Shown here: piece by piece, positions 9,555 through 17,700 of the stretch | Position numbering within the stretch: position 1 is the stretch's first letter | Layout: each line of letters starts with the position of its first letter | The notes under the pieces: generated by a model | Database searches by the model: none | What the model was told of the DNA's origin: nothing | Seen by the model: only the letters and a program-made list of their open reading frames with translations | Program-made: the position numbers and the translations under genes | Source of the DNA: Clostridia bacterium | Lineage (GTDB): Bacteria > Bacillota > Clostridia > Christensenellales > Borkfalkiaceae | Direction of reading: 5' to 3' | Assembly: GCA_017504655.1 (NCBI GenBank) | Contig: JAFVQT010000045.1 | Location: forward strand, 1-61,692 | Length of the DNA stretch: 61,692 bases

Positions 9555-10733
9555 TTACAATTTTTGGTCACCCTCTTTTATCCAACCGATTTTTCTGAAA
9601 ATTTCAGACAAGGTAAAGCATATTACTGCGGGGAGAACAAACATCAGCAAAACAATACCAAGCACCGTAACCCACGGCTGTAAGGTCGCACTCGCGTCTA
9701 TAACGCCAAAAACACCAACCAAGCCACTCGTACCCATACCTCCGCCCGTTGCCGTGCATTTAAGCTTAAATAAGCAGGTTGATACAGGACCTAAGATTGC
9801 GCTTGCAATAATTTCTGGCAACATAATTATTGGCTTTTTCATAATGTTAGGAATCTGCAACATACTAGTTCCCACACCTTGAGAAACAAGCCCCGAAACT
9901 CCGTTTTCTCTAAACGATGCAACGGCAAAGCCTATCATATGGCAAGAACAACCCACTACTGCCGCACCGCCGGCAAGAAGCATTGCATCGCTCGTAACAC
10001 CGCTTGCAATCGATATCCATATTGCCGCAGACGAGGTTGGCATTGTAAGCAACACCCCCATTACTACGGAAATAATAATCCCCATAAAAAACGGAGCAAT
10101 ATCGGTTGCCTTTTCAATTAAAATACCAAGCTCCTTGATAAGCCAGATAAAAGGATATGCAAGGTACATACCCACAAAAACCAGCAAAAGTGTACCGAGA
10201 GGAACTATTAAAATATCCAATTTGGTTTTGCCCGCGTACAAGGAAACTATTTCTATAGCGAGCAAGGAAACGACGTACGCGCCAATCGGATTGCCGGGAA
10301 GCCCAAAACCAACGCTTGACACGTTACCCAGGATAAGCTTGTCGGCAAACGCACCCGCAAAGCCTGCAACCGCTGCAGAAAACATGGTAAGCTTGTTCGC
10401 TCCGAGAGCGTGCGCAATACCGACGCCTATCCCTGCGCCCATAAGCATCTTTGCCATTGCAGCTATTGAAACCAATGTTTGTCCGATAAATCCGAGAGCG
10501 TGCGCAATACCGACGCATATCTCTGCGCCCATATGCGTCTTTGCCTTTGCAGCTATTGAAACCAATGATTGTCCGATAAAATTATTACCTATCCATTTGC
10601 CTATCTGTTCTAAAATAGTGCCTGCGATAAGCGTACAGAAAAGACCCTGTGCCATACCGGAGAAGGCATCGATAAACCAGCGCTTACTCAAACTTTTTGC
10701 AACGGTTTTAAAAGAACGTTTTTCTTCAGTCAT
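9555..10733 (-). CDS. PTS EIIC-like sugar permease (PTS_EIIC_2-type) with tandem internal duplication
   Basis: 392-residue polytopic membrane protein very rich in G, A, I and V. ALSGMA/GTILEQIG-type N-terminus (here FSGMAQGLFCTLIAGTILEQIG), then LILGNVSSVGFGLPGNPIGAYV, a TMPTSSAAIWISIA segment, GCSCHMIGFAVASFRENG and a GTSGLVG loop fit the family of putative fructose-type EIIC proteins that occur alone, without EIIA or EIIB. The substrate is unknown. Residues around 50-110 contain a 30-residue unit twice in a row, GQSLVSIAAKAK...AHALG and GQTLVSIAAMAK...AHALG, from a 90-bp DNA duplication. The start overlaps the preceding phosphoesterase gene by 8 bp and has GGAGA upstream. Confidence 0.78.
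   Translation of the reverse strand: MTEEKRSFKTVAKSLSKRWFIDAFSGMAQGLFCTLIAGTILEQIGKWIGNNFIGQSLVSIAAKAKTHMGAEICVGIAHALGFIGQTLVSIAAMAKMLMGAGIGVGIAHALGANKLTMFSAAVAGFAGAFADKLILGNVSSVGFGLPGNPIGAYVVSLLAIEIVSLYAGKTKLDILIVPLGTLLLVFVGMYLAYPFIWLIKELGILIEKATDIAPFFMGIIISVVMGVLLTMPTSSAAIWISIASGVTSDAMLLAGGAAVVGCSCHMIGFAVASFRENGVSGLVSQGVGTSMLQIPNIMKKPIIMLPEIIASAILGPVSTCLFKLKCTATGGGMGTSGLVGVFGVIDASATLQPWVTVLGIVLLMFVLPAVICFTLSEIFRKIGWIKEGDQKL
10401..10580 (+). repeat. 90-bp direct tandem duplication inside the EIIC gene
   Basis: Two adjacent 90-base units, 10401-10490 and 10491-10580, both beginning TCCGAGAGCG and differing at 6 positions by my count (about 93 percent identical). The length is a multiple of three, so the frame is kept and 30 residues are added. 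Confidence 0.93.
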
Positions 10734-11439
10734 TTTTTATATTCTCCGAAATAAAAATTAGCTTATTATCAACTAGGTCACAAGACGTTAGATAATATTC
10801 TATACCGTTTTTGACCACTTTTAAATCTGCCCTGCTGTCTTTACCGTGCAGATGCCCGTATATTACCTTTTTAACGCCAAAGCTTTCAAAAAGCTCTGTA
10901 AAAAGAGAATTCTCCCTCTTTACGTTAAACGGCGGATAGTGTATAAGACAGTAAATTTCATCATTTTCATCTTTGATTTTTTCTGCGCTTTTAAGTGCGA
11001 GGCGGAGCCTTTCAACCTCACGCAGATAAATCTTTCTGTCCTGCTCCTTAAAATCGGGAGAGCCCTCCACACACCAGGCTCTTGAACCGCAAATTATAAC
11101 GTTTCCAAGCTTGATGCTATCGTTTTGAAGAGCAAAGAAGCCCTCGGGCAGGCTTGCCCTCACCCTTGAAATACTCTTCCACCAATAATCGTGGTTACCC
11201 CTTACAAAAACCTTTTTACCCTTGAGAGGAATAAGCGTGTTGATATCGTTTACAGCCTCAGTCAAATCCATAGCCCAGCTGATATCACCACCTATTAAAA
11301 CGACGTCGTCATCAGTTACCTTTTCTTGCCAATCAGCATGAATTTTAGCAAGATAGTCAACCCATTTTGCGCCAAAGATATCCATTGGCTTTGAGTTGCC
11401 CGTGCTCATATGCAAATCGCTGATAGCAAAAATCTTCAT
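10726..11439 (-). CDS. Calcineurin-like metallophosphoesterase
   Basis: 237-residue two-metal phosphoesterase. The five family signatures are visible: DLHMS near residue 8, GGDISWAMD near 50, GNHDYWW near 80, an IHYPPF segment, and YGHLHG near 195. Close relatives are uncharacterised cytosolic phosphohydrolases; there is no signal peptide. The substrate cannot be predicted. The ATG at 11439 follows AAGGTG. The downstream EIIC gene overlaps by 8 bp, so they are probably co-transcribed. Confidence 0.85.
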   Translation of the reverse strand: MKIFAISDLHMSTGNSKPMDIFGAKWVDYLAKIHADWQEKVTDDDVVLIGGDISWAMDLTEAVNDINTLIPLKGKKVFVRGNHDYWWKSISRVRASLPEGFFALQNDSIKLGNVIICGSRAWCVEGSPDFKEQDRKIYLREVERLRLALKSAEKIKDENDEIYCLIHYPPFNVKRENSLFTELFESFGVKKVIYGHLHGKDSRADLKVVKNGIEYYLTSCDLVDNKLIFISENIKND

Positions 11440-11495
11440 TACGTCACCTTAAAAGTTTTTTTTATTTTATCACATATTTTATGCTTTTTCAAGTG

Positions 11496-11517
11496 TTTTT
11501 ACTATTAATAGTAAAAA
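11496..11517. promoter_or_regulatory. Perfect 22-bp AT palindrome upstream of the phosphoesterase gene
   Basis: TTTTTACTATT followed by its exact reverse complement AATAGTAAAAA, about 60 bp before the phosphoesterase start. It could be an operator or a weak hairpin; there is no direct evidence for function. Confidence 0.4.
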
Positions 11518-11578
11518 ACCGTAAATTTTTGATACACCTTAAAATTTATCGTTTTTGCGTATTTTCTTGCATAAAAAT

Positions 11579-11612
11579 AGCCAAAAATCAACCTATAGGC
11601 TAACTTTTGGCT
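11579..11612 (-). terminator. Intrinsic terminator after the putative spore-surface gene
   Basis: Stem AGCCAAAA (11579-11586) / TTTTGGCT (11605-11612). On the minus strand it is followed by ATTTTTAT. The loop is one copy of the 19-bp repeat motif. Confidence 0.8.
11587..11604 (+). repeat. Copy of the AATCRACYTATAGRCYGAC motif in a terminator loop
   Basis: Reads ATCAACCTATAGGCTAAC and fills the loop of the terminator at 11579-11612 exactly. Confidence 0.45.
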
Positions 11613-11629
11613 GTTTTTATATGTAATAT

Positions 11630-12274
11630 TTAGCCGTTACCCGGATATATCGGCAAATCGAAAAAGCCCGAGCAAACGTCCTGTGCGTATTCCTGACACT
11701 GAGGAATAAGCGGATATCCGTAAGACGGAACTAAAAGCTCAACCGTCATAATAACCTTCATTATTATTGTGACACATCCCGAAACTGTAAACGAGGGCAC
11801 ATCGCCGTCCACGTAAACGCCGTCGGGTGCAACGACAGATACTACTGCAACAACGTCAAACGGTATTATAGACGGCTCCGGCACGTACATAATAATATCC
11901 TGGTTAAACGTCATCGTTGACGTAGCACTGCCGGCAACGCCGTTTGCATCGGTGTATAATACCTCTACGGGCACGGTGACTGTTGCTTGCACTCTTGCAA
12001 AGCATCTTCTATCCGGCAATCTGTCTACTTGAAGATTTGTTACTGTTCCAACTGAAGACGTGCTTTTTGCACTGACGAACGTAAGAGGAAGAGCAGGATT
12101 TGCAGGTGTGAAATTGGTCAGCGGTAAGCTGATACCGTCCACCTGCGTTTGTCTGATACACGCATCAAATACCTTTTGCGCTTGAATACAAACCTTTTCA
12201 CACAGTCCGTTTACGGGATTACCGGTAATTCTGCCCGGCGCCCTTTCCGAAGGACCGTTTGTAAAGAAAGACAT
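11630..12274 (-). CDS. Uncharacterised protein, possible spore-surface component
   Basis: 214 residues. I do not recognise a named domain. The N-terminus NPVNGLCEKVCIQAQKVFDACIRQ has spaced cysteines and resembles the start of small Clostridia proteins thought to be spore-associated. The rest is a beta-rich, valine- and threonine-rich segment (residues 55-180, alternating V/T strands such as RVQATVTVPVEVLYT) and a cysteine-containing tail CQEYAQDVCSGFFDLP. There is no signal peptide and no membrane segment. It has a strong GGAGG ribosome site and its own terminator, so it is a single-gene unit. A mother-cell-type promoter may lie upstream (12304-12333). The spore-surface role is inference. 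Confidence 0.6.
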   Translation of the reverse strand: MSFFTNGPSERAPGRITGNPVNGLCEKVCIQAQKVFDACIRQTQVDGISLPLTNFTPANPALPLTFVSAKSTSSVGTVTNLQVDRLPDRRCFARVQATVTVPVEVLYTDANGVAGSATSTMTFNQDIIMYVPEPSIIPFDVVAVVSVVAPDGVYVDGDVPSFTVSGCVTIIMKVIMTVELLVPSYGYPLIPQCQEYAQDVCSGFFDLPIYPGNG

Positions 12275-12303
12275 ATTTTAAACCTCCTTATATTTCTCAC
12301 TTC

Positions 12304-12333
12304 AATATATGCAAGAGGTAGGTTAAAATGTAC
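12304..12333 (-). promoter_or_regulatory. Possible sigma-E/K-type (mother cell) promoter
   Basis: On the minus strand, GTACATT (12327-12333), a 15-nt spacer and CATATATT (12304-12311) resemble the sigma-E family -35 and -10 boxes and lie about 30 bp before the start at 12274. No good sigma-A match is seen there. Match by eye only. Confidence 0.3.
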
Positions 12334-12358
12334 GAAAACAATTTCAGAGAATAAAAAA

Positions 12359-12395
12359 AGACTTTATTTGCAGATTTTTATCGCAATAAAGTCTT
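12359..12395 (-). terminator. Intrinsic terminator after rsmA
   Basis: Stem AAGACTTTATT(T)GC / GC(A)ATAAAGTCTT spanning 12359-12395. On the minus strand it ends in a run of T residues. Confidence 0.85.
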
Positions 12396-12402
12396 ATTTT
12401 GG

Positions 12403-13242
12403 TTAAAATTTTAAATTTTTTAACAGTATTTGGTTGCTTAAAGCAACAAAATCCTCGGTAGTGAGAGTTTCACCTCTTACCATAACGTCACCCTTAACTG
12501 CTGTTACGATATCCTCAGCAGTGCTTCTGTCAACCTTAAAGGACATCATCAGGTTGTTTACGAGGGTTTTTCTTCTGCTCAAAAAGGCGCATCGTACTCC
12601 CGCCCTGTAAGCCTTTAAATCCTCTATTAGATGTTTGTTTTTGTTAAGTGCAATCTTCACCACGGCAGAGTCTACGTTAGGCGCAGGATAAAACATTCGC
12701 CTGTCTATTCTCATTATCTTTTCCGCATCGCCTACCGCGTCGACAGACGCCGTAATTGCGCCGTATTCGCTACTGCCTGCCTTTGCGCAAAGCCTGTCGG
12801 CAACCTCCTCCTGCACTGTTACGGTTATACCGTCTACCATATCGCTTTCCTCAATAAACTTCATGAGTATAGGGGTCGTGATATAGTAAGGAAGATTTGC
12901 GACGACGGAAAATCTGCCGCCGACAATTTGCTCAATTTCTTCGGTAGGCATTTTCATTACGTCTTTGAAAATTATTTCAACGTTTTCAAGTCCGGAAAGC
13001 GTCTCGCTTAAAACAGGCTGCAGATTACGGTCAATTTCAAAGCCTATAACCCTTTTTGCCTTTTCCGCAATAGCCCTCGTTAAAGTTCCACCGCCAACAC
13101 CTATTTCTATAACGGTATCCTCACTTGTAATACCCGCCCTGTCAACTATAGAGCGCAAAAGATTTGTATCCGTCAAAAAGTTTTGACCGTAACGCTTGTT
13201 AAAATGAAATCCGTTTTTTATAAGTACGTCTTTAAGTTGCAT
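12403..13242 (-). CDS. rsmA: 16S rRNA dimethyladenosine transferase (KsgA)
   Basis: 279-residue SAM-dependent enzyme that dimethylates the two adjacent adenines of the helix 45 loop of 16S rRNA late in 30S assembly. It has YGQNFLTD at the N-terminus, EIGVGGGTLTRAIA (SAM motif I), a GFEIDRNL motif II, and the catalytic motif NLPYYITTPI near residue 115, plus the C-terminal small helical domain with AFLSRRKTL. Length is normal. The start overlaps the stop of the upstream radical SAM gene by 11 bp. It is the last gene of the metG-tatD-radical SAM-rsmA operon, a common Bacillota order. Confidence 0.96.
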   Translation of the reverse strand: MQLKDVLIKNGFHFNKRYGQNFLTDTNLLRSIVDRAGITSEDTVIEIGVGGGTLTRAIAEKAKRVIGFEIDRNLQPVLSETLSGLENVEIIFKDVMKMPTEEIEQIVGGRFSVVANLPYYITTPILMKFIEESDMVDGITVTVQEEVADRLCAKAGSSEYGAITASVDAVGDAEKIMRIDRRMFYPAPNVDSAVVKIALNKNKHLIEDLKAYRAGVRCAFLSRRKTLVNNLMMSFKVDRSTAEDIVTAVKGDVMVRGETLTTEDFVALSNQILLKNLKF

Positions 13243-13837
13243 CAGAATCCTCTATCATCTTTCTAACTCTTAAGGGAACGCCAACCTCTTTTGCAAGCCT
13301 TTTGCATTTTGCAACCTTTTTTTCGCCAATGCAGTCTACAACGGAAAAATTAACGTCTATACCCAAATTTTTACACTTAACGGCAAAATCAATGAGAGCC
13401 GAAAAAGCGTTTTCACCAAAAACGGGACGGCAAACATCAAAATACTCATTTTCATCGGGAGCATTTAAGCTTACGTTTACCCTATCTATTACACCTTGCA
13501 ATCTGACGGTTATATCCTCGCCGTTTATCAAATTGCCGTGCCCATTTGTATTTAACCTTGTTTTATAGCCTTTTTCCTTTAAGATTCGGGCTATTTCAAC
13601 CATTTCCTTAACCCTGAACGTAGGCTCACCGAAACCGCAAAAAACTACCTCGTTGTACTCTTTGTGCTTTATTGATTTTAACACCTGCTCGACAGTCGGC
13701 TCTGCGCTAAGCCAAAGCTTATGCCCGTAATAGGACTCCTTGCCGTTTCTTACGCAAAACTTACAGTCGTTTGAACAGCGATTTGTTAAATTTACGTATA
13801 AATTGCCGTCTAACTCATAAACATAAGTATCTTTCAT
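13232..13837 (-). CDS. TatD-associated radical SAM protein
   Basis: 201-residue small radical SAM protein. The [4Fe-4S] motif is NRCSNDCKFC near residues 18-27, with three cysteines spaced CxxxCxxC. GFGEPTFR is the GGE-like SAM-binding motif and RLNTNGHGN follows. It corresponds to the family repeatedly found next to TatD DNases in Clostridia. The substrate is unknown. The ATG overlaps the tatD stop (ATGA). The barrel is short, so it probably acts on, or with, a partner protein or nucleic acid; this is inference. Confidence 0.85.
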   Translation of the reverse strand: MKDTYVYELDGNLYVNLTNRCSNDCKFCVRNGKESYYGHKLWLSAEPTVEQVLKSIKHKEYNEVVFCGFGEPTFRVKEMVEIARILKEKGYKTRLNTNGHGNLINGEDITVRLQGVIDRVNVSLNAPDENEYFDVCRPVFGENAFSALIDFAVKCKNLGIDVNFSVVDCIGEKKVAKCKRLAKEVGVPLRVRKMIEDSDAT

Positions 13838-14598
13838 ATACCAAATAATCTCCTAGTATTTTCCCTAATTAAAGCTTCAGCCTCTTCAACGTCTTTATTT
13901 AAAACCTCAGCCATTTTTTTAGTCACATACACAACCTTTGAGGAGTCGTTTATCTGACCTCTGAAGGGATGAGGAGTAAGATAAGGACAGTCTGTTTCCG
14001 TCAGCAATCTTTCGGGAGAAATCGCCTTTATAACGTCATCTTTTTTTGCGTTTTTAAAGGTAATAACTCCGCCAAAGGAAAAATAACCGCCCAAGCCCTC
14101 GTATAGCCTTGCCATCTCCGCGCTTTCGCTATAGCAATGCATTAAAAAGCCCTTATTTATAAGACTCTTTCTATCCTTTAAAAAGGCGTACGTCTTTGCG
14201 CTTGCATCTCTTGAATGCACTACAAACGGAAGCCCCAAATGATCGGCTAATTCCATCTGCTTTTCAAAGGCGAAAATCTGCTCTTCTTCGGTGGATTTAT
14301 TCCAATAAAAATCAAAGCCAATCTCACCCAATGCAACGCACTTTTTATCCTTTAAAATGGCGGTTAAACGCTCTATAGCGCGACTATCTAAAGTTTTCGC
14401 CTCGTCGGGATGAACGCCTGCCGAAAAGTACATCGAATCAAATTTTTGACTTTGCTCCATTACCCTTTCTGAGGACGGGACGTCATAGCCGGAGTTTATA
14501 ACGATGCCAACACCAGCCTCCTCGTAAGCCCTTACGAGAGAATCTATCCCACCGCCGTATTTACTGTCGCAAAGATGAGCATGTACGTCTACAAACAT
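13834..14598 (-). CDS. tatD: TatD-family metal-dependent hydrolase (putative DNase)
   Basis: TIM-barrel amidohydrolase-superfamily enzyme, about 254 residues. Metal ligands are visible in VDVHAHLCD (HxH), GEIGFDFYW (Glu), FVVHSRDA (His), MHCYSES (His) and TETDCPYLTPHPFRG (Asp). The family includes 3'-5' DNases and D-aminoacyl-tRNA-type hydrolases. I chose the ATG at 14598, which begins MFVDVHAHL as in the family; an in-frame ATG at 14619 inside the end of metG would add seven residues. It overlaps metG by a few bases either way, so translation is coupled. Confidence 0.93.
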   Translation of the reverse strand: MFVDVHAHLCDSKYGGGIDSLVRAYEEAGVGIVINSGYDVPSSERVMEQSQKFDSMYFSAGVHPDEAKTLDSRAIERLTAILKDKKCVALGEIGFDFYWNKSTEEEQIFAFEKQMELADHLGLPFVVHSRDASAKTYAFLKDRKSLINKGFLMHCYSESAEMARLYEGLGGYFSFGGVITFKNAKKDDVIKAISPERLLTETDCPYLTPHPFRGQINDSSKVVYVTKKMAEVLNKDVEEAEALIRENTRRLFGI

Positions 14599-14599
14599 A

Positions 14600-16534
14600 T
14601 TATCTGACCGTTGCTCCATCGGGAAGAGTTGGGTCTTCAGGTGATACTACCTTTACTCTGCCGTCTGCCTCAGCGCATAAAATCATACCTTGGCTTTCTA
14701 CACCGCAAAGCTTAGCCGGCTTTAAGTTGTAAACGAGTACAACCTTTTTACCAACCATTTCTTCGGGAGTATAATAGTCGGCTATACCGCTTGCAACAGT
14801 TCTCGTTTCGTCGCCAACCTTTAAAGAGAGCTTTAAAAGCTTTTTAGACTTTTCAACCTTTTCGCATGCAGTTACAAGCGCAGTTTTAAATTGAATTTTA
14901 GCAAAATCGTCAATAGTTATTTCAGGTAATTTCTCCACCTTTTTCTCCTCTTTTACCGTGTATTTTGCAGCTATTTCCTCTGCCTTTTTCTCAACCTCTG
15001 CAATGTCCAATCTTGCAAAGATAACCTTTGGGTCCTCGGTAACCTTATTTCCGTCGGGATATAAACCGAATTTATCCAAATCACCAAATTCTCTTATTTG
15101 AGTATTAAGCTCACTTAAAACCTCTTCGCTTGTTCTTGGCATAAACGGCTCTAAAAGGCTTGCGCAAATAACGATGACCTCGGTGAGGTTATACATAACC
15201 TCTTTAAGCCTTGGCATTGTAGCCTTGTCCTTTGCAAGCACCCAGGGCGCAGTTTCGTCTATATACTTGTTTGCTCTTCTGAGCAAGGTGAACACGTTTG
15301 CAATTGCATCTGAAATTCTGCAATCGTCCATATCCTTAGCAACCTTTGCATAAACCGATGTTGCCATAGACTTAAGCTCGTCGTCAAGAGGCTCGGTTAC
15401 ACCGCTTCTTTCAACCGTTCCGCCAAAATACTTGTTGGTCATAGAAATAGTTCTCTTTACAAGATTTCCGTATACGTTTGCAAGCTCAGCGTTAATTTTT
15501 TCGGTCATTAAGCCCCAAGAAACCAGACCGTCGTTATCAAACGGCATACCGTCTAAAACGTAATATCTGACTGCATCTACGCCAAATACCGACGTTAAAT
15601 CGTCTGCGTATAAAACGTTGCCCTTAGATTTAGACATCTTTCCATCCTCTTGCAAAAGCCATGGGTGACCGAAAACCTGCTTGGGAAGAGGCTCGCCCAT
15701 CGCCATGAGGAAAATCGGCCAATAAATTGTGTGGAATCTTATAATATCCTTACCTATTACGTGACAGTTTGCAGGCCAATATTTTTTATAAAGGTCACCG
15801 TGATTACCGTCAACGTCAAAGCCAATGCCCGTAATATAGTTAGTAAGAGCATCAAGCCACACGTAAACAACGTGACGGTCGTCAAAATCAACGGGAATAC
15901 CCCATTTGAAAGACGTTCTCGACACGCATAAATCCTGAAGACCGGGAAGGAGGAAATTGTTCATCATTTCGTTTCTTCTTGATACGGGAACGATAAAGTC
16001 GGGATTCGCGTTGATGTGGTCGATAAGCCTTTGAGCGTACTTGCTCATCTTGAAGAAATACGCCTCCTCGTGAGCCTTTTTAACCTCTCTGCCACAGTCA
16101 GGGCACTTGCCATCCACAAGCTGACTCTCCGTCCAAAAGGATTCGCACGGAGTACAGTACCAGCCCTCGTAAGAGCCCTTGTAAATATCCCCTTGCTCGT
16201 AGAATTTTTTAAATATTTTCTGAACCTGCTTTTCGTGGTCAGCGTCAGTCGTACGAATAAATTTATCGTAAGAAACGTCCATCGTCCTCCAGATTTCCTT
16301 GATAACGTCAGACACCTCGTCTACGTACTGCTTTGGGGTTTTACCCGCAAGCTTTGCTTTTTCCTCTATCTTTTGACCGTGCTCATCAGTACCCGTTTGA
16401 AAAAACACGTCGTAGCCCTGTCTTCTTTTAAATCTTGCCATAGCGTCTGCCAAAATAGCCTCGTAGGTGTTACCGATATGAGGCTTTGAAGAGGTATATG
16501 CAATTGCAGTAGTAATATAATATTTTTCCTTCAT
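14600..16534 (-). CDS. metG: Methionyl-tRNA synthetase with C-terminal tRNA-binding domain
   Basis: About 644 residues. Class I synthetase: HIGH-type motif PHIGNTYE, KMSKS within DGKMSKSKGN, and a one-zinc CP domain with CTPCESFW and CPDCGREV. The C-terminal 110 residues (from DFAKIQFKTALV to LCAEADG) are the EMAP/Trbp111-type OB fold used for dimerisation and tRNA binding. The ATG at 16534 with a GGGAGGAG ribosome site begins MKEKYYITTAIAYTSS, the family start; an upstream in-frame extension of 25 hydrophobic residues is AT-rich leader and is not translated in my view. It is the first gene of its operon. Confidence 0.96.
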   Translation of the reverse strand: MKEKYYITTAIAYTSSKPHIGNTYEAILADAMARFKRRQGYDVFFQTGTDEHGQKIEEKAKLAGKTPKQYVDEVSDVIKEIWRTMDVSYDKFIRTTDADHEKQVQKIFKKFYEQGDIYKGSYEGWYCTPCESFWTESQLVDGKCPDCGREVKKAHEEAYFFKMSKYAQRLIDHINANPDFIVPVSRRNEMMNNFLLPGLQDLCVSRTSFKWGIPVDFDDRHVVYVWLDALTNYITGIGFDVDGNHGDLYKKYWPANCHVIGKDIIRFHTIYWPIFLMAMGEPLPKQVFGHPWLLQEDGKMSKSKGNVLYADDLTSVFGVDAVRYYVLDGMPFDNDGLVSWGLMTEKINAELANVYGNLVKRTISMTNKYFGGTVERSGVTEPLDDELKSMATSVYAKVAKDMDDCRISDAIANVFTLLRRANKYIDETAPWVLAKDKATMPRLKEVMYNLTEVIVICASLLEPFMPRTSEEVLSELNTQIREFGDLDKFGLYPDGNKVTEDPKVIFARLDIAEVEKKAEEIAAKYTVKEEKKVEKLPEITIDDFAKIQFKTALVTACEKVEKSKKLLKLSLKVGDETRTVASGIADYYTPEEMVGKKVVLVYNLKPAKLCGVESQGMILCAEADGRVKVVSPEDPTLPDGATVR

Positions 16535-16576
16535 AATCTCCTCCCTGAGAGTAAGAATGTAAAATTTATTGTATTT

Positions 16577-16605
16577 ATTATACAATAAAACTAAAAAAAA
16601 GTAAA
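16577..16605 (-). promoter_or_regulatory. Sigma-A promoter for metG
   Basis: On the minus strand, -35 TTTACT (16600-16605), a 17-nt spacer and -10 TATAAT (16577-16582), about 43 bp before the ATG. No T-box structure fits the short leader. Confidence 0.75.
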
Positions 16606-16639
16606 ACATAAATAAGCCGTTTTATGCATAAGTTGAAAT

Positions 16640-17191
16640 ATGAACGTAATTTTTAGCTTAATTTTTATATTTTCTGCAATTGCAATATCCATTCATAGCC
16701 CCGACGCCCTTTTAAAATCCTTGACAGACGGCGCAAGCAAAAGCGTAAATTTATGTTTAAGCCTCGTTGCTGTGTATACGGTATGGTCGGGAATTTTGCA
16801 AATTGCAGAGGTTTCCGGCTTGCTGAATAAGATTTCTAAGCTACTGAAGCCTATTATAAATAGGCTTTTTAAAAATGCAGACCAAAAAACCAAAGAAAAC
16901 ATAAGCGTTAACGTGAGCGCAAACCTTTTGGGAATGGGAAGTATTGCTACCCCTCCCGGCATAGAAGCAACTACTGCGATGACCGAAAATGGCGATCACG
17001 ACGGAGCCTGCCTTTTGTTTATTTTAGCCTCGACAAGCCTGCAAATATTACCCACTACTATAGTTTCTATAAGGCAATCGTTTAACAGCGTTAGCCCATT
17101 TGACATCTTTTTACCCTCGCTGATATCAACGGCAATATCAACTTCGGTAGGAATATTGCTGTATTTTGTGACTAAAAGGAGTAAAAAATGA
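16640..17191 (+). CDS. spmA: Spore maturation protein A
   Basis: 183-residue polytopic membrane protein with the nucleoside-recognition (Gate) fold. SpmA and SpmB are needed for full dehydration of the spore core in Bacillus and Clostridium. The family signature NLLGMGSIATPPGIEA appears near residue 93-108, and the N-terminal segment with DGASKSVNLCLSLVAVYTVWSGILQIAE is typical. The ribosome site is weak, and the ATG at 16640 is the first in frame after an upstream stop. It overlaps spmB by 4 bp (ATGA) and is transcribed divergently from metG. Confidence 0.93.
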   Translation: MNVIFSLIFIFSAIAISIHSPDALLKSLTDGASKSVNLCLSLVAVYTVWSGILQIAEVSGLLNKISKLLKPIINRLFKNADQKTKENISVNVSANLLGMGSIATPPGIEATTAMTENGDHDGACLLFILASTSLQILPTTIVSIRQSFNSVSPFDIFLPSLISTAISTSVGILLYFVTKRSKK

Positions 17192-17700
17192 GATATCTGT
17201 CATTTATATTGCCGACTTGCATACTTTCCGTCTGCATATACGCAGGCTTTAAAAGGGTGAAGCTGTACGACGAATTTGTAAAGGGCGCAAAAAACGGAAT
17301 TGATACGGTGCTTTCAATTTTGCCCTACCTTATCGTCGTTTTTATTATGACCGAGCTGTTTACCGTAAGCGGTCTTTCGGACAAGCTCATAAAGCTTTTA
17401 AGTCCTGTTTTCAAGTTCTTGGGAATACCTCGGGAAATAACCCCTTTAGTTATTTTAAAGCCCTTTTCGGGTAGCGGTAGCCTTGCGCTTTTAACGGAAA
17501 TTTTTACTGAAAACGGTGTGGACAGCTACGTTTCAAGGTGTGCTTGCGCCGTTTACGGCTCTTCTGAAACTGTATTTTACGTATCTGCCGTATATTTTTC
17601 AAAATCAAAAGAAAAAAGGCTGACGCGACCTATTCTGATATGTCTTGCATCAACCTTATTTTCAACTGTTATAGCTTGTTTTTTATGTAAATTTTTATAA
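17188..17700 (+). CDS. spmB: Spore maturation protein B
   Basis: 170-residue partner of SpmA with the same Gate fold. Recognisable segments are FVKGAKNGIDTVLSILPYLIVVF near residue 30, LGIPREITPLVILKPFSGSGSLALLTEIF near 88-116, and VSRCACAVYGSSETVFYVSAVYF near 127-150. At least four membrane segments are present. Translation is coupled to spmA. Its last 6 bp overlap the 3' end of the convergent MFS gene. Confidence 0.94.
   Translation: MRYLSFILPTCILSVCIYAGFKRVKLYDEFVKGAKNGIDTVLSILPYLIVVFIMTELFTVSGLSDKLIKLLSPVFKFLGIPREITPLVILKPFSGSGSLALLTEIFTENGVDSYVSRCACAVYGSSETVFYVSAVYFSKSKEKRLTRPILICLASTLFSTVIACFLCKFL

Noticed and set aside
10135-10761. 208-residue plus-strand open frame
   Set aside because: Shadow of the EIIC gene; it even repeats the 90-bp duplication as protein, and the sense frame has family motifs.
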